From Trileptium ribeirensis (Eukaryota; Nematoda; Enoplea; Enoplida; Thoracostomopsidae): a DNA stretch of 64,000 nucleotides. The stretch spans positions 1 to 64,000 of the forward strand of contig JASANE010001475.1 of NCBI GenBank assembly GCA_030248225.1. The letters run 5' to 3'. The notes beneath the pieces are model-generated. The model did not search any database. It was not told the origin of the DNA and saw only the letters and a list, made by a program, of their open reading frames with translations. This document shows, one piece after another, positions 1 through 10,032 of this stretch; positions within the stretch are counted from its first letter, which is position 1; each line of letters starts with the position of its first letter. Position numbers and translations under genes: made by a program.

Positions 1-260
1 TGATGTAATTTTGTGATGAAATAATGTCAAAATAGCTGATTTTAGGTATAATTAATTTTTAGATGCCCAAAATAGCAAAATTTAAGACATAATAAATTTG
101 TAGATGCCAAAAATAGCAAAATTTCGAAAATTTATTATTGAAAATAGCCAAAAATAAAACTTTGGTAAATAATCGTAAAGATAAATATTTTAAGTTTTTA
201 GAAATTTGTAAGTCAAAATCTGCTATATAAGCTGGAGATTCAGACAGACACAAATCAGTC
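1..260. other. AT-rich non-coding flank of the Polinton remnant
   Basis: No gene is visible. Two imperfect copies of a roughly 50-base unit, each containing AGATGCC(C/A)AAAATAGCAAAA, lie at about 59-125. A terminal inverted repeat of the Polinton is not recognisable, so the element's left end may be missing or outside the window. Confidence 0.4.
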
Positions 261-2843
261 ATGTCGTTCAAGCGCAGCGCTGATCACGGTAGCCATTCTT
301 CGATCGAAACGAAACGACCACAGACTCGAGGGCTAACAAGCGCAGATGGTCGTGAGTTCTTTAGCAAGTATTATAGCATAAGCGCTGTTGAAGAAAGGTC
401 AAGCAAAAAATTTAAAAAAAAATCTTCGACTACACAGTAACCTTTAAGGGTCTTGATGATACAAATATGTTGGAACTCAGTGAAAAATTATACAATATTT
501 TAGGTGAAATCTTCGATTATGTAACAAAAGATATTAAGCATCATGACTACTTCAGACTCATTATTCAAAGTAACAATTTGCAATATCCTATTAGTATCCC
601 ATATATTAAGATGGATCAGTTTTCTCTCGAAATGATGCTGGATAGAATTGAATCTACCTTAAATTCAAACGAAAGTTTATTTTTAGACAAAGGTTTAAAG
701 CTAAATATTATTCACACTGAATTCCCTTCCCCAGGAATGGGTAAGTCCAAAACTACAAACTCTTCAAGTACGTTTGATTCTTTTCGTGCAGCAAAAAGAA
801 GTATAGTTCAAGTTCCAGTTTCTGCAAACTACTTGGGGGTTGCTGTTCTTACAAACTTGCAAATCTGTAACAATCCTAGTATAGTCCGAGTTCGAAATGT
901 AATAAGATCTGTCAGTCGAGACATAGAAAAGATAAAACAATTTTATTTCGATAGTGGAGTGGAATATGGAACACCTTGTGGAATCGAAGAACTAAATTTA
1001 TTTCAAGCCCACCTTGCACCGTACCAAATAGTAGTTTTCGATGGAATTGGAAATTTAGTATACAAAAAAAAAAATGACAAAAGGAAATTGTATTTGTTAC
1101 TAAACAATGATCACTTTGATATAATTAGAAGTATATTTAGCTACTTTTCAAGCAAATTCTTTTGCGAAAAATGTCTTAAGCCTTTCAAAAAGACACATCG
1201 CTGTAAAAAAGTTGACCTTTGTGTTTCAATAGTATATGTATTAACCGATCATTTAGAAAGGAGTGACATCACTTGCAGGTCTTGTAGCATGCGTGTTTTT
1301 TTCAAGCGATTGTTTAACAGCTCATTTATAGGCTAAATGTGAAAACTCTAAAGAATGTCAGGCATGCGGAAAACGAATTTTAACAGCAAATCTGGACAAC
1401 CATCACTGTGGTGAGAGTTACTGCTCGGTGTGTAAAGGATGGTACCATCCTAAGAATCATTTGTGTTACAAGCAGAAAGTTTTAAATTTTCTGAACAACA
1501 AACAATCAAATACATTTACTTTTACGTGGAGTCAATGACAGACGAAGACACAGGCAAGCATGTTCCAAATTTACTAGTCTCTAAGAAGAGGACTCGCCCG
1601 AAATTGTTCATCGAGGTGAGAATTGTGTTTGTGAGTTTATGACGTTGTTGAACAAAGCAAGCAACATCGGAATACTCTTTCATTGTCATTGCTCACTTTC
1701 TGTCTGGATACGACTCATATTTTATTTTAGAATGGTTATATAAACAAATTTTGTGCCAAAAAATGTAATTATCAAAGGTACTAAGTTTATGCAAATACAG
1801 ATTGGTCGCAATATAAAGTTTCTTGATAGCTACAATTTTTTAAGCTGTTCTTTGAGAAGTCTTCCTAAAAGTTTTAACTTTACTACAAATCTTTGTAAAG
1901 GATGGTTTCCACACTGCCTGAAACGCAAAGAAAATGCCCCCCAAAAATACTGTGGATCGTTCCCTGCTATAAAATACTTTTTGAGCCTGAAAAAATGAAA
2001 CCTGAGGACCAGAAAGAATTTTAGACTGGTGGTATGTAGAAAATATAAAGTATAATGGTAGTTTATACAATTTACAAACCTCCTTAGAAGCCTACTGTAT
2101 CGATGATGTTCTTGTCTTAGAAGGGCTTGTAAACGGTTTCATTTAAATGTTTTTTGAACTCAGCAAAGTTGATATATTTGCAAACAGTACAGCAAATAGC
2201 CTCTGGTGTATAGATTCTTCCAAAGAAAAGTACCTCACATCAAACAATCTCGGTATAATTAGATCTTCAAGTCCAGATAAAATTCGGAAGCATTCCCTGC
2301 AATGTGCTCAATGGCTGAGATATATATCGTTTAAAGATAAACTACACATTCAATCAGCACAACATGGTGGCGAGAAGAAGATTGGTAAATACTTTGTGGA
2401 TGGATTTTTCCGAGACAAAAATACTGTGTACGAATTCTTAGGATGCTTCATGCATGGTTGCCAATCGTGTTACGACGACGAAATGTTTAACAACTTTCTT
2501 AATAAGGAGATGGGAACTATTCGAAAACAAACAAACGAACGGTTACAACGTACAGCTCAATATGGGTACTTCCTGGAAATAATATGGAGCCATGAATGGG
2601 AAGAAATGAAGAAAAAAGATCCTTTCATAAGTTTGTACCTCGAATCGAAAAATCTTGACAGGGACGTGCTTGATATTCGATCTGCTCTTAGAGGAGGAAG
2701 AGTCAGCACGATGGTTGCCGCATATAAGATCAAAGACAACGAACGAATTTACTATAAAGATATAAATTCATTATATCCTTTTGTTTTGAAGAACAAAGAA
2801 ATACCTATCAAGTTTCCGGAAATTATAACCGAAAACTTTCAAC

Positions 2844-4031
2844 CAGGGAGTAACCGGAATTCTGGTTCCGGCGAAAATCGTGTTCCGGTTCCGGTTCCGG
2901 CAAAGGGAAAAACCATACCGGAACCGGAATTCCGGTTTAAAAATTCTGTTTGAAATTTTCCACGCTTTTTGCTTTATCCTGTAATCCAAACATATGTAAT
3001 ATATATTATACAATGATCAAGCTCCAATACAAACAAGCAAGAGAAAAGATTAACTAACCAATTTGCCGTGTAAAACGTAAGTAGGGCGCATAATTTGAGC
3101 AGGAATTTTTCATAATAACCTGCAGAAGTTTGTTAAATCAAAGCCAGGTCGATGCGTGTAGCAGCTATTTTACACATCCAGAAGACTGTGGGATACGTTT
3201 GAATTAAACCGGTCCAAATCGGTAACAGAGTATGGCTTACGCAGAAGTACTTAGGGTATGCTTGGCTAACATAAATTGCGTCAACCACCCGCCAGCGCGC
3301 TTGTAAACTTGGTAAATCAGTCTAAATTGAAGTAAACTAACGTTATCTGCAACGCAGCTAGAAACTGCTTTCTTGGCAATGAACTGTACTTATTGAAACT
3401 GTGCGAGCAGCATCACAGTGTGTTTTATTTATAGTATTCTGATTAGAAAGTTATTATCATTATGATCTAACTGACGGGCACTGTTTGTCCAACGCTAGCC
3501 TAAACAGTGTCTCTGACCACTGATCAGAAAATTACCTTCTATCTATTATTTTCTCTTAGAATCATATAAACCAATAATTTTAAGTTTCCTACAGAAGAAC
3601 ATACAACAAACGTATGTGTAGTAAAGAGAGGCGACTGGACACGGAGCGAAAGTGTGTATTCTACGCTCCAAGCTTTGTAAGCATATTCGATTTGACGCAG
3701 TATATGCAATGGTGTATAGTGGAAGGCATTTTTGCTCTGGCTGTCCAAAAATCGAAATATTTGATCGATAAATAAACATTATTAGCTTCATCAGTCTCTT
3801 TAAAGTTTCAGAAAGGCAATAATACCATCGCAAAACCTTAAGTTTAATGTAAAAGTTATTTTTAATGCATTTTAAATCCACTATACCTTCATTTCTTCCA
3901 TCATCTGTTTTACTATATATAAATTTCGAAGACCAGGTTCCGGTTCCGCTTCCGGTTCCGGATCCGGTTTAAATGGACGGTTCCGGTTGCTGGTTCCGGT
4001 TCCGGTAAATTTCGGTTCCGGTTATTCCCTG
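2844..4031. mobile_element. Non-autonomous hAT-like element inserted in the polymerase
   Basis: The ends are CAGGGAGTAACCGGAA and, reversed, CAGGGAATAACCGGAA. They are flanked by a perfect 8-bp duplication CTTTCAAC (2836-2843 and 4032-4039), the signature of hAT transposition. Both ends are made of GGTTCCGGTTCCGG runs. No transposase ORF is seen in the 1188 bases. Removing it in thought restores the polymerase frame around the target, so it landed in an already recognisable polymerase gene. Confidence 0.88.
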
Positions 4032-4516
4032 CTTTCAACCGATCAATGAATATTTTGGATTGGCGTATTGCAAGATACTTCAAACCTGAAACTGCTATCC
4101 TTGGTGTGCTGCCATATTCTGGATCGGATGGAACACTGATATTTCCACTATGCCATGCTTGCTCAACAGAGACATACAACAGAAAATGTACTCACGAAGC
4201 TAAATATTGATGCTTGCGAGGCGTATGAACAACTATTGAAATAATGTACGCACTTCAAAGAAACTATACACTGATTGAAATCTACGAGGTATGGAACTTT
4301 AAAGAGCGATCGAAAACGGTGTTCCAGGACTACATTAACACCTATTTGAGCTGAAGACTGAAGCCTCAGGATTCCCAACCGAATGTCAGTCGCAAGAAGG
4401 TCGAGAAAAATTCGTACAACAATGGAAAGAGAAAGAAGACATACAACTAGATGTCAACAACATGAAAAAGAATCCTGGCATTCGATCAATCGCAAAGCTG
4501 GCTCTAAATAGCCTAT

Positions 4517-4671
4517 GTAAGTATTTTAGTCGTTATGTGTACATTTATATGTAAATGTTTGGTTATTGCAATGTTCGTTTTATTTTATAAAGTATTGTTT
4601 GGTTTAATGATGTATAATTTGTGTGCTTGTGTTGTGTATGTCATATGTAACTTTTTTAATGTTTATTTCAG
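4517..4671 (+). other. Spliceosomal intron in the Polinton polymerase
   Basis: The 155 bases begin GTAAGT and end TTTATTTCAG. Removing them makes the split codon CTA T|GG GGA read as the invariant motif-B tryptophan-glycine of the PolB palm (NSLWGKFGQ) with no frame change. A random insertion would not be expected to leave such precise ends. Confidence 0.8.
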
Positions 4672-5392
4672 GGGGAAAGTTTGGTCAAAACATGAATTTT
4701 GCAAAAGCAAAATATGTCGACAACTACAGCGATTTCGTGAAGTGTATCTCTGATCCACGGCACGAAGTCACAGAAGTCGAAGTGGCTGGCGATAACATGA
4801 TGCTTGTTAACTACAAGCTAAAAAAAGAAATTGAAACCCCTGCAGCTTTCTCAAATATGCCTATTGCATGCTTCACGACAGCGCACGCCCGTCTACATCT
4901 GCTAGAATTATGGAAAAAGTACAGAGGACGATCCTTTACTCTGATACTGACAGTTTGATATAGGTGAGTGATAACGAAGGAAGAGAACTTGAAGAATCTG
5001 TGTTTCTTGGTGACTTAAAGAATGAACTGGAAGGATCTTTTAGTCCCGACTCATACATCACAGAGTTCTACTGCACCGGCGCCAAAAGCTACTGCTATAA
5101 GGTCAACGATGGTGGCAGTATGACTAACGTTTTTAAGATTAAGGGTTTCTCTCTAACAAGAGAAAATATGGACATACTGAACGAAGAAACCTTTAAATCT
5201 TTACTTCTGGGCCAGTCAAATGAGCTGATGTTGAAAAACTTTGTGATTCAAAGGAAAAAGAATACCGTAGAACTATTTTCGAAGAACGTCATGAAGAAAT
5301 TAAAATTTACTTTGAACAAAAGGCTTTTGTGTAAAGACTACACCACAAGATGTATTGGAGACAAAATGATTTGTGAAGATGAATTGATGTGA

Positions 5393-5838
5393 ACATATAT
5401 GCATGTTGTATATTATATATTATAGTTTAATAAAAATCAAATATATCTTTGTGATTTATGTAAATATATCTACTTTAGCGAGAAAGACACACAAAGCAAC
5501 AAAGCGAATCAATAGTCGGTCGAGCAATAAATTTTTGCTCCCCATATTTTTATATTTTTTAGATAACATTTTTAAATTTCTTGTAAAAACTGAAACAGAA
5601 CTCTAGTAAAACGCATATCTTTCAGGTACATAAATTTTATATATACACAAAATATATGTACCTGAAATAATATGCAAACACCTGAAAATTATAGGAAAAT
5701 TAATAATAATAATAATTTATAAAATTATGAGGAGCAGACGAATCCTTCGATGTCGCGGAAGCTCCTAAAAATTAAAAAATAATAATCCTAAATATTTTAT
5801 ATAAATATATGATTTTTAATATATTTCATTATGCCATT
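5393..5838. other. Polinton intergenic spacer with poly(A) signal and hairpin
   Basis: AATAAA at 5429-5434 lies 37 bases after the polymerase stop. A perfect 13-bp inverted repeat follows, TTTCAGGTACATA at 5620-5632 and its complement at 5655-5667, with a 22-base AT-rich loop. The rest is AT-rich and non-coding. Confidence 0.6.
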
Positions 5839-6575
5839 ATGAGTTTCACAGTTCAGGTGCAGTCTGAGGCTAATAGTCCGATTGTTGAATGTTACTTAAA
5901 TGCGTTTTTGGATTTTGGTTTGCAAGGTTACCAAGTATGTCGCTCAAAAATATCTATTCCGCTACCGATTTTTAATTTTCCTTCTAATTCTTGTAGCCTG
6001 AGATATTTACAAAGTCGAAAACTAGTTGCGTAACTTTAGATCAGACAGTATTTGCTAATCCTTCACAACTGGTGTCTAGGCTACAAAGTCTGATTGGCTC
6101 GAACGATATCAAGATTACTTACAGTGGTACTACTGGAAAAGTTACAATTAAGTGCCTCAATGGAGCAAAACTTGACAACATTTCTCCCATTTTAGTAAAT
6201 GTTTTGGGTCTGGATGCTAACTCGGTTTCAAGTACAACAACAGGCAAACATATGTGTGATATTGACTTTTATAACAGGGTGCTAGCTCTGCAGGCGGATT
6301 TTATTGAAGACCAAATTATTGAAAATAATTCACAAAAAATATTAGCTCTTGTGCCAAATTTACATGCTGATGACAGTAGCATCTTTTATGAACCTAGAAA
6401 CCTAAACTACGTACCTTGTAATATACTGTATACCAATAAGCTTAAGCTTAAATTGGTATATCTCGATGGATACCCCGTCGAATATGGTAACGGCAAAGTA
6501 ATTATTGAACTAAAGTTTCAAAAGATTGAGGATATTTTGGATAATTTTCTCGAAAAAATGTATAACATTATGTAG
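5839..6575 (+). CDS. Two-exon Polinton gene, candidate minor capsid/penton protein
   Basis: Exon 1 is 5839-5934 (32 codons, ATG GAG-less start MSFTVQVQ). A 62-base intron 5935-5996 (GTATGT...TTGTAG) follows. Exon 2 is 5997-6575. The spliced product is 224 residues with no stop or frameshift. The C-terminal half has the layout I associate with Polinton small jelly-roll structural proteins: a block ending EDQIIENNSQKILALVPN, then a YVPCN block, then DGYPVEYGNGKVIIELKF. It follows the polymerase by 446 bases on the same strand, as expected for neighbouring Polinton genes. The family call is by pattern memory. The reading frame and intron are directly visible. In contrast to the polymerase, this gene is undamaged. 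Confidence 0.55.
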
Positions 6576-6665
6576 TGTAGTTGTATGAATATCTTGAAAA
6601 AATAAGGTCCCTTTTGATTGTGTTGTTGCATGAATATCTTGTTGTATGAATATCTCGAAAAAGTA
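6576..6665. repeat. Duplicated MITE end
   Basis: The motif TGTATGAATATCT(T/C)GAAAAA followed by TAAGRYCCCTTTTG occurs twice, at about 6584-6620 and 6637-6677. This suggests an extra copy of the left end of the MITE that follows. Confidence 0.5.
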
Positions 6666-6879
6666 AGACCCCTTTTGTTGACAGCCGTTTTGTGGTGGAT
6701 CACACGATTGTTTGTCAAATTACAACACACGTTTTTGAGGAGCTTTGACATCTTCTGCGAGGTTTGTGAAAAGGTGCTCTGATGCATTCGAATGTTTGTC
6801 AAAACACAACGCACGTTTTTGAGATTTCTGGAAAGGTACCACTTGGGACCACAAAAACGGCTGTCATCAAAAGGGGTCT
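6666..6879. mobile_element. MITE with Tc1/mariner-type TA target site
   Basis: It is a 214-base element flanked by TA (6664-6665 and 6880-6881). The ends AGACCCCTTTTG..GACAGCCG and their near-perfect complement at the right (CGGCTGTC..CAAAAGGGGTCT) give an inverted repeat of about 33 bases. It has no coding capacity. The TA target suggests mobilisation by a Tc1/mariner transposase. Confidence 0.75.
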
Positions 6880-6881
6880 TA

Positions 6882-7292
6882 TACTACTGCTATGGCCAGG
6901 ATTATTGGGGCAGTTACCAAAATGTTAACCATTACACTGTGGACAGGATTTTTTGGCGTTCGCTAAAATGTTGTCCATTGCACCGTGGACAGGATTTTCG
7001 GTGTTCGGTAAAATGTTGTCCATTATACTGTGAACAGGATTTTTGTTGTTCGGTAAAAATGTTGTCCATTACTCTGTGGACAGGATTTTTGTGTTCGCTA
7101 AAAATGTTGTCCATTATACTGTGGACAGGATTTGTGGGGACTTTATAAATGTTGGCCATTGGAGTGTGGCCAGGATTACTGTAAATGTTGGCCATGGGAG
7201 TGTGGTCAGGATTATGGGTTTTCGATAAAAGCTTGCCATTAGGCTGTGGTCAGATTAATCCACCTCGTAACGATCCGTACGGATCTGTTACA
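6882..7292 (-). repeat. 5' end fragment of the giant LTR family, with tandem repeats
   Basis: Read on the minus strand from 7292, the sequence begins TGTAACAGATCCGTACGGAT, matching the starts of the giant LTRs at 26118 and 43793. It then runs through 8-9 degenerate 40-45-base units carrying TGG(C/A)CA...TGG(C/A)CA. Only about the first 410 bases of the LTR are present. The junction with the MITE is abrupt, so this is a truncated piece rather than a complete solo LTR. Confidence 0.8.
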
Positions 7293-7474
7293 TTTAATTA
7301 CTGTGAATTTGCGGGTTTTGAGCATTTGCAATTCAGTCACGATTGGTAGATTTTATATTTTTACAATCTATTTCGTATAAATCCAGAATGTTTCAGAGCC
7401 TGATTATCGAGATTATTTCATATAACTGTCGCAATTTCGGTTAAGCAGCTTACGTAGTTTAATACGCATTTTAG

Positions 7475-7633
7475 TTGATGTTCGACTGCGATCGTTCTTC
7501 TTTTGCGTTAGTGCTCGGTTTTTGGCTGCGTTGGCCGTGTTTTTTGCTCCGCCATCCCAAGATGACTCGTTTGAGATTGATAAAGTGCCTGACGTTCAAC
7601 GGGCGAAAGTTGCTGCCAATGATAAGCAAAAAC
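7475..7633 (+). CDS. VPS13-family lipid transfer protein, internal exon
   Basis: VPS13 proteins are very long rod-like bridges that carry bulk lipid between membranes at contact sites. This exon begins after TTTTAG, ends AAAAAC|GTAAGT in phase 1, and reads DVRLRSFFFCVSARFLAALA then VFFAPPSQDDSFEIDK. Alternating hydrophobic strands followed by an FL..L.xFF helix are typical of the repeating beta units of the VPS13 groove. The split codon C|AT joins without a shift to the next exon at 12319, where the family's most recognisable segment begins. The upstream exon is not in the window; the Polinton remnant sits in that intron. The assignment rests mainly on the linked exons; on its own this one would be weak. 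Confidence 0.7.
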
Positions 7634-9204
7634 GTAAGTCTGTTTTTATGTTTGGCATTACATCATCGACATTATCTTTTTCATTGAATGTAAGCAATTA
7701 GGTAGAAACCTTCTTGCCAAGTGTAGCGATATCGCTTGTCCATTTAAACTAAGTGATTTCTAAATCTAGAAAATATTAAAATGTTGGTTTCAACGTAAAT
7801 CTCTGTAACAGTTAATATCTTTATAAAGGCGAAGTACTTTCGAAGCAAAATTATCAAAAGATTCCCTGACGGCGAATTGAGAAAACTGACCCTCTGGTTA
7901 TGTCACTTTGCAAAGCTTTAAACGATGGAAATTAGCAACATTGGAAAAAGTCCTTTCTGTATGCTTACACTTTTTGTTTTTATGCGCCGTTGTACTGGCC
8001 TCACCACAGAGGCGGGACGGCCTTCCAGGCACAGGATTTCCCAACTCCCTAAGGGCTTTCTGCGGTTCCACCAGGTCTTTCCCCAACGACCCCTTATATT
8101 TTGAAGTGACACCAAATATAGTTGTACCAACAAAAATGTGTTTAAGCAACAATGTCTTAATTTTTACTGCTCCTATCATTGTGTCTACGACCGGGAGAAA
8201 CCGGTAATCGCGTTTCAACTAGGAAAGCAGCGAATTTGACATTTGACCGCTTGATCACGTTGATGAATTTTTTCCACATTGAGAAATTTTTTTCACGTGG
8301 TGTTGTCAAAATTAATGATATTCCGCGTATATATTGTCAGGATTACAAAAAAATTTCGCGTCATGTTACATGGTGGGAGAGTACATTTCATAAATGGCCA
8401 TTTACAGCACAGTGTTTACTGCCTCACCACATGTGCTTCGATGCGTTTTGCTTAGTGTTTCCTTGCAGTTTGTTTTTTACAGAAAATGTTTTCATCTCAA
8501 TTATATATTTGTCACGATAGCGGAGCATCTCGGCCGATTACCATATATGTGGATGGGTGTAGGGCTTACTTCCAGATGTGTCCCCGTGCAAAATATTTGA
8601 GCCTGCGGGTATCCGCAAATATCTTTGAGCCTGCAGATACCTGCAAAAATCTTTGAGCTCGCGGCTATGCGCAAATATCTTTGAGCCCGCGGCTACCCGC
8701 AAAAATCTTTGAGCCCACGGGTACCCGCAAAAATCTTTGAGCCCACGGGTTCCCGCAAAAATCATTGAGTCCGCGGTTACCAGCAAAAAATCTCTATTTC
8801 GTCACTCGCCTTCTACTGTACAATGAACCATATAAATTTAAAGTTTTCCGCTTCTTTGGATACGGATTTGAGGTTAATTTTCATTGCTATATATACCGGG
8901 GATTTTGCCCCCATGGAAAATTACCATCGGAATTTCGTAGACACCCTATTCTATATTTGCTTTATTGATGAAAATACTCTGAATTGTAGCAAGGAGATCG
9001 CCGTGTCCCTTTGGTCTGAGGAAACAAAAAGATTTCGACGTTTGTTTTATTTGTCGATAAACATTCGTGTTTTTGCAGTCTTTCAGTAAGATGAAAATCT
9101 TTCATTACCCATTATTTTACATACACATGAATAATTTTGTAATGTATATAATAATACATTAAGCTATCTATGTTTTACACGGCGTCCTGACCTTGCTGTT
9201 GCAG
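7634..9204. other. VPS13 intron, left part
   Basis: No gene is recognised. It holds the minisatellite at 8597-8787. A GC-richer block at about 7980-8110 has overlapping short ORFs on both strands that I could not assign. Confidence 0.4.
8597..8787. repeat. 33-base GC-rich minisatellite
   Basis: There are about six units of AAATCTTTGAGCCCRCGG followed by GTACCCGCAA, each close to 33 bases. The core CCGCGGGTACCCG also occurs inside the hAT-like element at 60652-62265, so the array may have arisen from the end of a related element. Confidence 0.75.
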
Positions 9205-9456
9205 GGGGCCTTCATACACCATCTCTCGCCGTATTTCTCCCTGCGGGCCTGCACAAATCATTCCAAAAATTTTGTCGTTTCGTCATTGCCTCAGTGGAAT
9301 ATGAAGGAACTTTCGCAATCCTTGACTTTCGAGATAAAGGCACGGCCCCGTGATCAAGTGTATTGTGCTGGAGCGTTTTCGTTGCCAGTCGTGGGAGCTT
9401 ACGTGTGTCCTTTATACGAAGTGTATTGCCAAGTGGTAGCGTTCCAACTTCAGCAG
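9205..9456 (+). other. Exon-like open segment, unassigned
   Basis: The open frame of 84 codons is bounded by CTGTTGCAG and CAG|GTCATA, so it could be a phase-0 exon. It reads SPYFSLRACTNHSKNF...LPQWNMKE...PLYEVYCQVV. It cannot join the flanking VPS13 exons, because 7633 and 12319 share a phase-1 junction with each other. It could be an exon of another gene, an alternative exon, a relic of a mobile element, or chance. Confidence 0.25.
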
Positions 9457-9733
9457 GTCATAAGTTGACTGTAAACGACCGATCTTTGCTCCCAAATTAT
9501 TGTTCGCCAGGCGGTCAAATTTCGGAATTCCGGGGATTCTCCGTCTGCAGAAATTGTCGATTACTTATATTTTGGTGTATGTCGCATGAGCATGCGTAGC
9601 TGGAATAGAAGAGTATGGGCTGGATGGACGCGTTGTACACGTCGAGCTTAGTGTTCACGAGACATGTTTCGAAAACTATAATATTTTCATGCCACGAAAA
9701 ACTGCGCGACCTTGGAGACGCGGTTGAGTACCT

Positions 9734-10032
9734 CACTGGGCTGTCTATTCGCCGAAAATTGTTCCAGGGGGCATGAACCGGGGGCCCCTGGTTCCGACTT
9801 TGCCATGGGGTGTTTTGCCAAGAGAAAAACGGTTAAAAATTGTATCAGAAGTACTGCCGAAACGCTTTTGATGGAGAGATCAAACTTTAGTACTTTGGAC
9901 CGATTGGAAACAAAAAAATTTGCCAAGAGGCATTGGATCGGGGAGAGCCCAAAATTTTGCTGGGGGGCACCTGTTTTGAACCAGGGGGAACCGAAAAATG
10001 CCAGCCCCCTCCCCAATTAAGGGAGCCCAGTG
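9734..10032. mobile_element. Short inverted-repeat element (MITE-like), copy 1
   Basis: The ends CACTGGGCT...AGCCCAGTG match each other as a 9-bp inverted repeat. They enclose G-rich blocks such as CCAGGGGGC and GAACCAGGGGG. A diverged relative lies at 56249-56565, sharing the left end ...CTCTATTCG.TGAAAAT and the CCAGGGGGCA block. No target duplication is evident. It sits at the 3' side of the LINE remnant. Confidence 0.5.

Larger units (their letters stand above)
261..5392 (+). pseudogene. Polinton/Maverick protein-primed DNA polymerase B, decayed
   Basis: Remnant of the replicative polymerase of a Polinton (Maverick), a self-replicating DNA transposon related to adeno-like viruses. Reading starts at ATG 261. 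A 1-base shift in an A run (414-422) leads into the long ORF that includes 467-1336. Paired Cys/His motifs of the family (CxxC...HxC) lie at about 1165-1470. The 3'-5' exonuclease part (1500-2100) is readable only across frame changes. The region 2147-2843 is clean: KYFVDGF..TVYEFLGCFMHGC, then palm motif A DINSLYP near 2759. Past a 1.2 kb insertion come motif B NSLWGKFGQ, split by an intron, and motif C YSDTDS near 4940. A 1-base shift just before motif C and an in-frame TAG at 4961 inactivate it. The tail 4964-5392 is open. The family assignment is secure from motif order; the gene cannot make a polymerase. Confidence 0.9.

Noticed and set aside
7043..7228. Repetitive ORFs on both strands around 6800-7230
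   Set aside because: They are produced by the TGG(C/A)CA tandem units of the LTR fragment; there is no protein-like constraint.
7930..8180. GC-richer block considered as an rDNA or retroelement fragment
   Set aside because: Overlapping short ORFs on both strands, but no motif I could tie to rRNA or any element.
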